DNA of 64,000 bases. It comes from BQOK01 sp048388525. Its GTDB lineage: Bacteria; Bacillota; Clostridia; Oscillospirales; Ruminococcaceae. A program made the translations under genes and the position numbers. Location: assembly GCF_048388525.1 (NCBI RefSeq), contig NZ_DBGCTQ010000004.1:1-64000 (forward strand). The letters are read 5' to 3'. The notes under the pieces are model-generated. The model did no database searches. It saw only the letters and a program-made list of their open reading frames with translations, and was not told the origin of the DNA. Numbering within the stretch: position 1 is the stretch's first letter; each line of letters starts with the position of its first letter. Shown here piece after piece: positions 16,338 through 24,818 of the stretch.

Positions 16338-17288
16338 TTGAAAAGCATTTTAAAAAAACTGACATTGCTGTTGCTCCCGATGGCCGCCTATTTCTGCCTC
16401 TTTGCCGCGTTCGAGCCGAACAACTACTTCGGCCTGCGCGCCCAAAGCTACAGCGAGGCCCCCATCGCCCGCCTCAAGGCCTACGCGCAGTCGCCCGGCC
16501 CGCGGGTCATCATCGGCGATTCCCGCCTCGCGCACTTTGACATGCAGCAGGTGCAGGCGGTGTCCGGCCGCGCCTGGCAAAACCTTGCTTTCGGCGGCGC
16601 CTCGCTGCGCGAGGGGGTGGATGTGCTCAACTGGGTGCTGGAGCAGACCCCGGACCTGGAGGAAGTGGTGTTCGGCCTGTCGTTTTACACCGTCACCAAA
16701 ACCTACGACGCCGACCGCATGAGCACCCTGCAAAAAACGCTGGACAACCCTCTGGCTTACCTTTTCAATCTGGAATACAACGTGAACATGCTCACCGCCC
16801 TCTCCGAGCGGCTGCGCGGCGTGCCCGGCGGCGGCAGCGAGGAGACGGGCGACTGGTCCTGGCCCGCCGATTACACCGGGCCGGACGGCACGGTCTACCC
16901 GCTGCACACCCGCCTCGCCACCTATCCCGAGGCCCTTGTGCCCCGCTGCCAGGGCTGGGCTCTGAACGAGGAGCAGCTCGAGCGCCTGTGCCAGGCGGCG
17001 GCCGCCTGCCAGGCGCGGGGGGTCAGGCTCACGGTGGTGCTGCCCCCCATGGCGGATGTGGTGCTCACCGGCGCCTGCCAGCCCTACGGCATCCCCCGGC
17101 AGATGGAAGAGGATTTCCTGCCCCGCCTTGCCGGCTGGGCGCGCTTTTACGGCTTCACGGTGCTGGACTACGAGTGGGCGCACCGCCCGGAGCTCGACGA
17201 CGACAAGCAGTTTTTCGACGGCTTCCATCTCGACACCACCTATGGCCTGCCGGTCTGGACCGAGCAGCTTTTCACCGACATTGGATAA
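16338..17288 (+). CDS. SGNH/DltD-like secreted partner of the MBOAT protein
   Basis: 316 residues from TTG 16338, which has AAAGGGGGCG seven bases upstream; the longer reading frame from 16284 overlaps the MBOAT gene and has no ribosome site. One N-terminal membrane helix (about 8-26), then a domain facing outward. IIGDSRLAHF (near residue 58) provides the nucleophile block and FFDGFHLD (near 295) the Asp-x-x-His block of SGNH hydrolases. It likely transfers the acyl group delivered by the MBOAT protein to the glycan. Confidence 0.82.
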   Translation: MKSILKKLTLLLLPMAAYFCLFAAFEPNNYFGLRAQSYSEAPIARLKAYAQSPGPRVIIGDSRLAHFDMQQVQAVSGRAWQNLAFGGASLREGVDVLNWVLEQTPDLEEVVFGLSFYTVTKTYDADRMSTLQKTLDNPLAYLFNLEYNVNMLTALSERLRGVPGGGSEETGDWSWPADYTGPDGTVYPLHTRLATYPEALVPRCQGWALNEEQLERLCQAAAACQARGVRLTVVLPPMADVVLTGACQPYGIPRQMEEDFLPRLAGWARFYGFTVLDYEWAHRPELDDDKQFFDGFHLDTTYGLPVWTEQLFTDIG

Positions 17289-17303
17289 GGAGGGCGCGCA
17301 CAC

Positions 17304-18617
17304 GTGGGCCTGGACTTTTTGATTCTTTACGAGCATCCCGTGCGGGAATACGAGAGCGATCTTCTGCTCAAGCTGGAGCTGCAGCGCCGGGGCTACACCG
17401 CCGAGATCCGGCAGCTGCTGGACCGCAAAAAGCTCAAATACTTCACCTGGAAAAAGCCAAAGGTGCTGGTGGCAAGCTGCATGTACGACAACGAGGCCAT
17501 CAACAGCCATGTGTACAACAATGTGGGGCGGCTCAACAAGATCGTGAACCTTCACTGGGAGCAGATGCTCAGCGACACCCAGGAGGAGGGCGACTGGTTC
17601 AACATGGGCGGCAACGCCAAAAAGTGCGTGCAGACCTGCTGGGGCCGCCGCACCGCCGCCCGCCTTGCGGCCCACGGCATGCAGGAAAAAAACTGCCCGG
17701 TCACCGGCGCAGTGATGATGGATTTCCTGCGCCCGGAATTCCGGGGTTATTACAAGGATAAGGCCGCCCTCTGCGCCGAGTTCGGCCTCGACCCCAAAAA
17801 ACAGCTGCACCTGTATATCTCCAGCTTCGGCTATGCCAGCATGACCGAGGCCGAGGTGCGCGAATTAAGCGATATGGCCGGCACCGATTTCACCGCCTTT
17901 GCCGCCGTCAACCGGGCCAGCATGGCCGAGACCCTCTCCTGGTTCGACCGGTACCTGGCCGGCCACCCCGAAGTGGAGCTGGTATACCGCCGCCACCCCA
18001 GCGAGTGGAACAGCCCGGCCCTGGCCCAGCTTTGCGCAAAACGCCCCAACTTTCATGTGATCTTCGAGCGCGGCGTGAAGGACTGGATCGTGGCGGCCGA
18101 CTCCATCTCCATCTGGATGAGCACCGCCATCGCCGAGGTGTACATGGCCGGCAAGAGCTGCCATATCCTGCGCCCGGCCCCCATCCCGCACGAATACGAC
18201 CCCGTGATCTACGCCGGGGCGCGGTATGTCACAAGCTACGAGGCGTTCCAGGCGGCCATGGCCGACAAACGCCCCCCCTTTCCCATCGCCAAAGAGGTTA
18301 TCGAGGGCTACTTCGACCCCAGCCCCCTGCCCGCCTACAAGCGCATGGCCGACCTGCTGGAGCAGGTGTACAAAGAGCCCCCGCGCAGCGACCCCATGGG
18401 CCCCGGCTTTGCCCCGCATTTCAACTGGCTCAAGTTTTTCGCCCTGTGGGGGGTGCACATCCTGTTTGCGCTGCGCCTTCCCCCCCAAAAGCTGTTCTTT
18501 TTCCACAAGGGCCTGGCGGGTTTTGCACAGCGCATCTACGGGTATGTTGAAAAGGCCCATGTGCCAAAGGCCCGGACCCGGGCCATGGAGCAGGCGCTGC
18601 GGCCCTTTGTTCAGTAA
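17304..18617 (+). CDS. Surface-carbohydrate biosynthesis protein, GT-B-like
   Basis: 437 residues from GTG 17304 with AAGGAGG ten bases upstream. No signal peptide and no clear membrane segment. The layout suggests a two-domain GT-B fold: an N-terminal VLVASCMYDNEAINSH segment, a middle LHLYISSFGYASM strand, VYRRHPSEW near residue 232, and a C-terminal DWIVAADSISIWMSTAIAEVYMAGK region near 260-285, similar to donor-binding regions of polysialic-acid, KDO-type and related capsule transferases. Such proteins in nonulosonate loci are candidates for the transferase that adds the sialic-acid-like sugar. The assignment to a transferase is an inference. Confidence 0.6.
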   Translation: MGLDFLILYEHPVREYESDLLLKLELQRRGYTAEIRQLLDRKKLKYFTWKKPKVLVASCMYDNEAINSHVYNNVGRLNKIVNLHWEQMLSDTQEEGDWFNMGGNAKKCVQTCWGRRTAARLAAHGMQEKNCPVTGAVMMDFLRPEFRGYYKDKAALCAEFGLDPKKQLHLYISSFGYASMTEAEVRELSDMAGTDFTAFAAVNRASMAETLSWFDRYLAGHPEVELVYRRHPSEWNSPALAQLCAKRPNFHVIFERGVKDWIVAADSISIWMSTAIAEVYMAGKSCHILRPAPIPHEYDPVIYAGARYVTSYEAFQAAMADKRPPFPIAKEVIEGYFDPSPLPAYKRMADLLEQVYKEPPRSDPMGPGFAPHFNWLKFFALWGVHILFALRLPPQKLFFFHKGLAGFAQRIYGYVEKAHVPKARTRAMEQALRPFVQ

Positions 18618-18626
18618 GGAGTGCTC

Positions 18627-19859
18627 ATGGAAAAACAGCTTCGCAGAAACGTGCTGTTCAACACGGCGGGCAGCCTGGTGTTCTATTTTTGCCAGGCGGC
18701 CATGAACCTGCTGGTCACGGCGCTGGCCGGCATCGAGGCAAACGGCCTGCTGGCCACCGCCATGACCGCCGCCAACGTGGCCTTAAGCTTTGCAAGCTTT
18801 GGCATGCGCACCTTTCAGGTGTCCGACCTCTCGGGCAAATACACCGACCGCACCTATCTCTTCAGCCGTTACCTCACGGTGGCGGCGGCCTGGGTGGGGT
18901 GCATGGGCTTTGCCTTTGCAAACGCCTATTCCGCCCAGCAGCGCTGGGTGATCTTTCTCTACACCGGCTACCGCCTCATCGAGAGCTTCAGCGACGTGTG
19001 GCACGGCTACCTGCAAAAGGCCGAGCGCATGGACATCGTGGGCGTCAGCTTCGGCGTGCGCGGCCTCGTGACCGCGGGCACGGTGGTGGCCGGGCTGCTG
19101 CTCACCCGCGACCTGGTCATCACCCTGGCCGCGCTGCTGGCGCTGAATGCCGCCTACGTGCTGGCCGTGGACCTGCCCCTCGCCCGCCGGCGGGCGGACC
19201 TCGCGGCCCGGGGGGGCGCGGGGGTGGGCGCTTTGCTGCTGGAATGCCTGCCTCTGGCGGTCTACGCCAGCCTGAACACCACCATCCCTTCGGTGCCCCG
19301 CTACTACTGCGAGCGCCTTGCGGGCAAGGTCGAGCTGAATTACTTTGCCAACGTGTTTTTGCCGGTGCTTGTGCTCCAGGTGGCGGTGGTCTACCTGTTC
19401 GTGCCCTTCATCACCACCTTTGCCCGGCTGTGGCAAAGCCGGAACAAGGCCGGGTATTTCAAGGGTCTCGGCCTGCTGGCGGCGGGCCTTTGCCTGCTGT
19501 GGGCCGCGGGCGCGGCGGGCGTGGCCCTGCTGGGGCGGTGGGGCCTGTCGGTCCTGTACCCCACCACCCCGGAAATTTTAAACTACGCCGGCCTTTTGCA
19601 GCCCCTCGTGGCCGCCACCGTGCTCACCGTGGCCGCCACGGTGCTGTGCAATCTGCTCACCATCGCCCGCGCCATGAAGGGGCTCATTGTCGGCTGCCTT
19701 GCGGGGCTTGGCGCCGCGCTGCTGGCCAGCCCCGGCCTGATCGCGGCCCACGCGGCTTGGGGCACGGCCTACGCCACCATCCTGGGGGTGGGGGTGCAGG
19801 CCGCCTGCCTGCTGGCGTGCTTGCTCCTGCGCTGTAAAAAACAGTTCGCGGCCGCTTAA
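18627..19859 (+). CDS. Oligosaccharide flippase, Wzx/MATE-like
   Basis: 410 residues from ATG 18627; a GTG at 18621 lies inside the AAGGAG ribosome site and is rejected. About 12 hydrophobic helices, beginning RRNVLFNTAGSLVFYFCQAAMNLL, the typical opening of polysaccharide biosynthesis/Wzx proteins. It would flip the lipid-linked oligosaccharide built by the cytosolic enzymes to the outer face. It starts nine bases after the previous stop. Confidence 0.85.
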   Translation: MEKQLRRNVLFNTAGSLVFYFCQAAMNLLVTALAGIEANGLLATAMTAANVALSFASFGMRTFQVSDLSGKYTDRTYLFSRYLTVAAAWVGCMGFAFANAYSAQQRWVIFLYTGYRLIESFSDVWHGYLQKAERMDIVGVSFGVRGLVTAGTVVAGLLLTRDLVITLAALLALNAAYVLAVDLPLARRRADLAARGGAGVGALLLECLPLAVYASLNTTIPSVPRYYCERLAGKVELNYFANVFLPVLVLQVAVVYLFVPFITTFARLWQSRNKAGYFKGLGLLAAGLCLLWAAGAAGVALLGRWGLSVLYPTTPEILNYAGLLQPLVAATVLTVAATVLCNLLTIARAMKGLIVGCLAGLGAALLASPGLIAAHAAWGTAYATILGVGVQAACLLACLLLRCKKQFAAA

Positions 19860-19895
19860 CGCGCCGCCTAAAATTTAAAGAAAGAAGGGTTTTTC

Positions 19896-20021
19896 ATGTC
19901 GATGCTTCCGTTCATAGGTGTGTTCAATGTTCTACTGGCCCTGGTGTTCGCCCTGGGCGGCACGGTGCTGCTGGTGCTCGCCATCTGGGCACTGCTGATC
20001 TACATCCGCAAAAACCGCTGA
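19896..20021 (+). CDS. 41-residue single-pass membrane peptide
   Basis: ATG 19896 to TGA 20021, preceded by AAGAAGGG seven bases upstream and only 36 bases after the flippase stop. The peptide is MSMLPFIGVF at the start, then a continuous hydrophobic helix (about residues 9-36) and a basic end YIRKNR, so it should sit N-out/C-in. A strong terminator follows. It has no family I recognise; being the last gene of the glycan operon it could be a small accessory subunit of the flippase or polymerase. Confidence 0.6.
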   Translation: MSMLPFIGVFNVLLALVFALGGTVLLVLAIWALLIYIRKNR

Positions 20022-20034
20022 AATTAAAATGCGG

Positions 20035-20090
20035 CAAACCCCACCCGCCGTCGGCTTTTTCGCCGTCCGCCGGGTGGGGTTTGTCGTTTA
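20035..20090 (+). terminator. Terminator of the MBOAT-flippase operon
   Basis: Inverted repeat CAAACCCCACCCG (20035-20047) with CGGGTGGGGTTTG (20071-20083), a GC-rich inner loop and a short T-rich tail, 13 bases after the small-peptide stop. Confidence 0.7.
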
Positions 20091-20151
20091 TAAGGGCCGG
20101 AACAACTGCCAATCCTCTTCCTTGTTCAGTGGAAATTACACCCTATCAGGG

Positions 20152-20205
20152 GTGAAAGACCGTCCCTTGAATGGAAACAACACCATTCAAGGGACGGTCT
20201 TTCAC
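20152..20205. repeat. Perfect 23-bp inverted repeat between convergent genes
   Basis: Arms 20152-20174 and 20183-20205 are exact reverse complements separated by the loop AAACAACA. It lies between the plus-strand operon end and the stop of the DUF4097 gene. T/A-rich DNA follows on the right side. It may act as a second, bidirectional terminator, or be a small mobile palindrome. Confidence 0.85.
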
Positions 20206-20236
20206 ATTTATATTTTATTTTGGGGCCTTCCGCCTC

Positions 20237-21421
20237 TCACGCCCGCGCCACCTTCATATTGCCTGAGATCGTGCTCAGCTTGAGCTTTGCGTAGCCGTCG
20301 CCGTGCACGGCCTTTCCCTGCTTGCCGCCCAGTTCCCCCTGCACCTGAAAATCCGTGCTGAACCGGCCCGACACGCTGGAGAATTTGGCGGCAAAGCCCA
20401 CTTCGCCGGGCAGCGTCAACTCAATCCCGCCCGAGGTGGTGGCAAGCACCGCCTTGCCGGGGCACTGGCCCAGGGCAAGCCGCAGCGCCCCCGAAACGCT
20501 CTTCAACTGCAATTCCTCGGCGCTGCCCCACGCCTCCACCGCGCCCGAGGTGGTGCCAAAATCCGCGGCCTGGGCTGCAAAGTCCTCGGCGCGCACCGCG
20601 CCGGAAATGCTTTTTGCCGCAAGCCGGCGGGCCGTCACGCCCCCCAGCGATACCACCCCCGAGGTCGAGCTCGCCTCCAGCGTCTGGGCGCACAGGCCGG
20701 TCAGGTAGGTCTTTCCCGCCACATTGGCGCACTTCACCCGCCCCAGGCCGGCCGCCAGTGCGGCGGGCAGCTCCACCACCAGGTGCTTCGAGAGGGGCCA
20801 AAGGCCAAACAGGATCACCTCCCGCGCCCAGCGCACGGTCAGCACCCCGCCCGCGGTCTGCAGCTGCAGCTGCCGCCCCTCGGGCAGCGCCGTGCGCGCA
20901 TACTCGGTCACACGGATGCGCTCGCCCCTCCAGGCGCGCACCTCCACCGGGCCGCTGATCCACGAAATATCCAGATTCTCGATCCCCGCCGCGTCCACGG
21001 TATATTCATATTGCTGCCAGCCGGGGGCGGGGGGCGGGCAGGTCTCGTATTCATAGCGGGGCGTTTGCTCCCGGTCTGCGCCGCCCCACTCCCCTTCCGC
21101 CGTTTCCCGCGGCGGGGCGTCGGGCTCTCCCGCCGCTTTTTCGCTCTCGGCCGCGGCTGCCAACAAATCGTCCGGCAGCTGCAAGGTGGGTGCCGGGGTG
21201 CTGAACACGGCCGGCCCCACGCCCGCTTTCTCTCCGTTTGGCCGGGCCGTTTCCCCCGCGCCCTGCTCCTGTGCCGGCACCGCTTCTTCCTCTTTTGCCG
21301 GCGCGGGCTCCTCCTGTGGGGCGCCGCTCTCCCCCAGTGCCTCCAGCAGCTTCTGCGCCTCCTCAACGTTGATTTTGCCCTGCTCCAGCATTTCCAGTAC
21401 CTTGCGTTTTTCTTCGCTCAT
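20237..21421 (-). CDS. DUF4097 beta-repeat protein with N-terminal SHOCT-like helix pair
   Basis: 394 residues from ATG 21421, with GAGGTGG upstream. Residues 1-35 (KRKVLEMLEQGKINVEEAQKLLEAL-type) are the short helical SHOCT-like domain found in YvlB proteins. A Pro/Ala/Glu-rich linker (about 35-140) follows. From about residue 145 to the end is a right-handed beta-repeat DUF4097 domain with repeated SGxV or SGAVR turns (STSGVVSLGGV, SISGAVRAED, TTSGAVEAWG, TTSGGIELT). The stop of the DUF2089 gene is one base upstream of this start, so the two are one operon. Related proteins take part in cell-envelope stress responses; a precise role is not known. Confidence 0.8.
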   Translation of the reverse strand: MSEEKRKVLEMLEQGKINVEEAQKLLEALGESGAPQEEPAPAKEEEAVPAQEQGAGETARPNGEKAGVGPAVFSTPAPTLQLPDDLLAAAAESEKAAGEPDAPPRETAEGEWGGADREQTPRYEYETCPPPAPGWQQYEYTVDAAGIENLDISWISGPVEVRAWRGERIRVTEYARTALPEGRQLQLQTAGGVLTVRWAREVILFGLWPLSKHLVVELPAALAAGLGRVKCANVAGKTYLTGLCAQTLEASSTSGVVSLGGVTARRLAAKSISGAVRAEDFAAQAADFGTTSGAVEAWGSAEELQLKSVSGALRLALGQCPGKAVLATTSGGIELTLPGEVGFAAKFSSVSGRFSTDFQVQGELGGKQGKAVHGDGYAKLKLSTISGNMKVARA

Positions 21422-21422
21422 G

Positions 21423-21830
21423 TCACTTTCCACCTCTCAGTTGATTCAGCGCCTCAACGGCTGTTTCCACATCGATCTCCTTGTTTGCGAGCCTCGTCAA
21501 TATCTCGCTGCGCTCCTCATCCTGGCGCACCGCCCGCAGCTCCGGGGTCTCGTCCAGCCCCAGCGCGGCCAGCGCGGCTTCCAGCATGTTTTTCACTGTG
21601 GGGTAGCTCACCCCCAGCGCCTTTTCCACCTCTTTAATGGATCCCCTGCAGCGCAGAAACGTCTCCACGAACTGTAAGTGCTTTTCTTCCAGGCTGCAAA
21701 ACCGGCAGGGCGAAAATTCCCCCGACAGCTCGGTCCCGCAGCGGCCGCACCGCAGCTTGGTCACCCGCATATCCTGCCCGCAAACCGGGCATCTGGCGGG
21801 CGCGTGGAACCCCTTTTCTCCATTGTTCAT
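21423..21830 (-). CDS. DUF2089 family zinc-ribbon/HTH protein
   Basis: 135 residues from ATG 21830 (MNNGEKGFHAPARCPVCGQ). A zinc ribbon (CPVC, then CGRC, then CRFC) is followed by a helix-turn-helix-like segment, CRGSIKEVEKALGVSYPTVKN, and a C-terminal helix pair of the same SHOCT-like type as its neighbour (LTRLANKEIDVETAVEALNQL). DUF2089 proteins are predicted transcription regulators and typically sit before a YvlB/DUF4097 gene, as here. Confidence 0.85.
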   Translation of the reverse strand: MNNGEKGFHAPARCPVCGQDMRVTKLRCGRCGTELSGEFSPCRFCSLEEKHLQFVETFLRCRGSIKEVEKALGVSYPTVKNMLEAALAALGLDETPELRAVRQDEERSEILTRLANKEIDVETAVEALNQLRGGK

Positions 21831-22152
21831 CCTTTTCCCCCGCTTTTTTGCCAAAGGGCGGGCGCAGCTTTTGCCACCCGGCCCGGCGTTTTCCTGTTCT
21901 GTTCTGAGAATACGCTTATTTTTCACGAAAGTCAATATAAAAATTAATTTTATTAATATTTTTAATAAATAATTTTAATCCGCTTTGCTTAATTTTTAAT
22001 CTTCTATTAAAATCCGCCTTCCAAAAACCGCGCGGGCTTTTTCCAAAAGGGGCTGGTATGCCGTCCCGCTTTCATGGTATACTGTGTAAAGGGCAGGGGC
22101 AGGTCCCCACGCCCCCTTTGTTTTAGCCTGAAAACAGGAGGAAGTTAACGCC
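21831..22152. other. AT-rich intergenic region with a plus-strand promoter
   Basis: About 320 bases without a gene. 21925-22010 is strikingly AT-rich compared with the rest of the window. A minus-strand promoter for the DUF2089 gene is expected here but none is clear. On the plus strand an extended -10, TGG-TATACT (22075-22083), lies 70 bases before the amidotransferase start; no good -35 is seen. Confidence 0.5.
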
Positions 22153-23274
22153 ATGAAATATTGTAAAAAATGCACCATGCCCGATACCCGCCCCGGCATC
22201 ACCTTCGACGCCGAGGGCGTGTGCAGCGCCTGCCGCCATTACGAACACCGCGCCGATGTGGACTGGCAGGCCCGCTGGAAAGAGTTCGAAGCCCTGTGCG
22301 ATAAATACCGCGGCTGCAACGGCCCCGGCGGCTACGACTGCGCCGTCGCGGTCAGCGGCGGAAAGGACAGCCACTTCCAGGTCTATATCCTGAAAGAGGT
22401 CATGCACATGAACCCCATTCTGTTCAGCGTCGAGGATAATTTCCCCATGACCGAGGCGGGCAAGCACAACCTGAAAAACATCTCCGAGGCGTTCGGCTGC
22501 ACCATCATCAGCTGCAAGCCCAACATCAAGGCCCAAAAGACCCTCATGCGCGCCTTTTTTGAAAAGTACGGCAAGCCCACCTGGTATGTGGACCGCCTGA
22601 TCTACACCTTCCCGCTGCACATGGCCCTGAAATTCAACACGCCCCTTTTGTGCTACGGCGAGAACGTCAGCTTCGAATACGGCGGCAGCTCCGATCAGGA
22701 GACCTACAGCGCCAAGGGCCAGATCGAAAACGGCGTGGCCGTGGGCTTCCCCGAACAAGAGCTGCTGGGCTACGGCGTCACCGCCAACGACCTGGCGCTC
22801 ACCAAGGCCCCTACCCCCGAAGAGCTGGACCGGCTGGACCCGTTCTACATGAGCTATTTCCTGCCCTGGAACAGCTATAAAAACTACCAGTTGGCCAAAA
22901 GCCGCGGCTTCCACGACCTCACCCACGAGTGGGACCGCGCCCACCACGCCGAGAACTTCGACCAGATCGACAGCCGGGCCTATCTCGTGCACTCCTGGCT
23001 CAAATATCCCAAATTCGGCCATGCCGCCGCCACCGACTACACCGCCCGCTACATCCGCTACGGCATGATGACCCGCGACGAAGCCATCCCCATCATCAAA
23101 GCGCGCGACGGCAATCTGGACCCCTTGAGCGTGCAGGATTTCTGCGCCTTCTGCGGCTACAGCGAAGCCGAGTTCTGGGCCATCATCGACAAGTTCTACA
23201 ACCGCGACATCTTTTACAAGGACGAATACGGCCGCTGGATGCTCAAAGAGCCCATCTGGGAAGAAAACAAATAG
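22153..23274 (+). CDS. N-acetyl sugar amidotransferase (PseA/PtmG/WbpG family)
   Basis: 373 residues from ATG 22153 with CAGGAGG upstream. It begins YCKKCTMPDTRPGITFD, with a CxxC and further CSAC, a zinc-binding pair, and carries the PP-loop AVAVSGGKDSHFQ (near residue 62) that activates a carboxyl or amide with ATP. PseA and PtmG convert an N-acetyl group of pseudaminic or legionaminic acid to N-acetimidoyl. WbpG works with HisH/HisF-like partners to bring ammonia; none is seen nearby. With the Leg genes on the same island, acetamidino-legionaminic acid is a plausible product. Confidence 0.88.
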   Translation: MKYCKKCTMPDTRPGITFDAEGVCSACRHYEHRADVDWQARWKEFEALCDKYRGCNGPGGYDCAVAVSGGKDSHFQVYILKEVMHMNPILFSVEDNFPMTEAGKHNLKNISEAFGCTIISCKPNIKAQKTLMRAFFEKYGKPTWYVDRLIYTFPLHMALKFNTPLLCYGENVSFEYGGSSDQETYSAKGQIENGVAVGFPEQELLGYGVTANDLALTKAPTPEELDRLDPFYMSYFLPWNSYKNYQLAKSRGFHDLTHEWDRAHHAENFDQIDSRAYLVHSWLKYPKFGHAAATDYTARYIRYGMMTRDEAIPIIKARDGNLDPLSVQDFCAFCGYSEAEFWAIIDKFYNRDIFYKDEYGRWMLKEPIWEENK

Positions 23275-23322
23275 GCCAGCTGCCGCTCATTTTTACGGGC
23301 ACATACGAAAGGGATTCCTGCT

Positions 23323-24357
23323 ATGCCGCAACCACATAAAAATTATGCCTCCATTGATTTGGCCAAGTTCGCGGCCGCATTGCTGGTCGTCGTTCTGCAC
23401 CTGGGGCCAGGCGGCCTTTTTGTAAAACAGTTTCTTTGCCGCCTGGCGGTGCCGTTTTTCCTGGTCTGCGCCGGGTACTTTTTGTTTTCAAAATTGCAAA
23501 AGGGCAGCGCACCAAGCCCCGTGGTGCTGCCCTATTTCCTGCGGATCCTGCGGCTTTATGCCGTGTGGACCGTGCTTTATTACCTTGCGCTGCCGCTGTT
23601 CACACTTTCCTATAACCGGCAGGAAATCGCCTTTCTGGTCCATCCTCTCCAGCTGTTGCAGCGGCTGTTCCTTACCGGCAGCTGGTCGGTTTTGTGGTAC
23701 CTGCTGGGGCTTTTGTGGGCGGTGGCGCTGTGCTGGCTGTGCCTGCGGCTCGGTCTGGGCGCCAAGGGCACCCTGATCGCCGCCGCTCTGCTTCACCTGT
23801 TTGGGCTGGCCGGTCAGGGGATCGCCTCTTTCAGCCTGCAGATCCCCCTTTTGGGCGCCCTTTTAAACGCAGTCCAGTTGGTGTTTGATTCCACCCGAAA
23901 CGGTCCGTTTTTCAGCTTTTTTTATGTTGCCCTGGGCCTGTGGCTGGCCAGCCAGCCTCTGCCCTCCCGCCGTTTTGCTGCGGGGGGCCTGGCGCTTTCG
24001 GCCCCGCTTTTGTGCTGCGAAGTGTATGCAGTGCAGCACTTTTTTGAGGGGGCCGCTTCCGCGCCCGATTACTATCTGCTCACTATTCCCACCATCTTTT
24101 TTCTGTTTGCCCTTTTAATTCAGGTCGGTGGCGAAGCTGGCCCGGCGCACCGGGCGCTGCGCACCATGAGCACCCTGATTTATTGCAGCCATATCCTCGT
24201 CTGGCTGGTATTGGGGTTTATTTGCTGGCTGCTGGGTATTTCCCTTTCTTCCCCCGCCCTGTTCGCGCTTGTACTTGGGCTTTCGTCCGCTTTTTCGCTG
24301 GCCGTCACATTTTTGGCCCGGCGGCAGGGTTTCCGCTGGCTTCGCTGGCTGTATTGA
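23323..24357 (+). CDS. Acyltransferase-3 family membrane protein (OafA-like)
   Basis: 344 residues from ATG 23323, 48 bases after the amidotransferase. About ten helices. It opens NYASIDLAKFAAALLVVVLHLG, the conserved first helix of acyltransferase family 3 with the catalytic-region histidine (H28), and FLVCAGYFLF follows. These proteins O-acetylate sugars or peptides at the membrane. It is a second acylation system for the glycan, beside the MBOAT/SGNH pair. Confidence 0.85.
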   Translation: MPQPHKNYASIDLAKFAAALLVVVLHLGPGGLFVKQFLCRLAVPFFLVCAGYFLFSKLQKGSAPSPVVLPYFLRILRLYAVWTVLYYLALPLFTLSYNRQEIAFLVHPLQLLQRLFLTGSWSVLWYLLGLLWAVALCWLCLRLGLGAKGTLIAAALLHLFGLAGQGIASFSLQIPLLGALLNAVQLVFDSTRNGPFFSFFYVALGLWLASQPLPSRRFAAGGLALSAPLLCCEVYAVQHFFEGAASAPDYYLLTIPTIFFLFALLIQVGGEAGPAHRALRTMSTLIYCSHILVWLVLGFICWLLGISLSSPALFALVLGLSSAFSLAVTFLARRQGFRWLRWLY

Positions 24358-24419
24358 TCCTTTGTTTGCCGCCCAAAAGTCCGGCTCTGCATTTTCTTCC
24401 CATTCCGGCAAAAAAGTGC

Positions 24420-24448
24420 TTGACAAACCCCACAACGCCGAGTATCAT
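24420..24448 (+). promoter_or_regulatory. Promoter of the metNIQ T-box transcript
   Basis: TTGACA at 24420-24425, 17-base spacer, TATCAT at 24443-24448. The predicted start near 24455 is just before stem I of the T-box. Confidence 0.75.
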
Positions 24449-24455
24449 AAATGCA

Positions 24456-24756
24456 TATTCGCAAAGACGTTGACGAGAAGAGTAGGTTTCCGGCATCGAC
24501 CCTCTCAGAGAGCCCGGGCAGGTGAAAGCGGGCAGGGCACAGGAAACCGAACATGGCCTCCGAGTCGCGCGGGCGAGGGGCAGGAGCCCTAAATCCGCGA
24601 CGGGTGCGCCCGTTAAAGCGCCGGGCTGTAAGCGGTTCATCTCCGCCGCAGCCGGTAAGGCCGTTTTCCCGCAAGGGTGCGGCGAACCAAGGTGGTACCA
24701 CGGGTGCTTTTCATGCCCCCGTCCTTGTTGCAATGCAAGGACGGGGGCATTTTTTG
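24456..24756 (+). ncRNA. T-box riboswitch, methionine-type
   Basis: A full-length T-box leader. It has the stem I features GAAGAGTAG near 24476 and the GGTTTCC/GGAAACC stem bounding the specifier loop. The conserved T-box sequence with core GGTGGTACCACG lies at 24691-24702. A 15-bp terminator hairpin (24713-24727 with 24736-24750) is followed by T residues. In the specifier loop the sequence GAAC-ATG-G places ATG at 24553-24555 as the specifier codon, so uncharged methionyl-tRNA should cause read-through. The genes downstream encode a methionine-type ABC transporter, which agrees with this reading. Confidence 0.92.
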
Positions 24757-24818
24757 CTGCATTTGCCCTGCGGCGGTTTTCTGTATTTTATTAAAACAAT
24801 GTGGGTGAAACAAACAGT

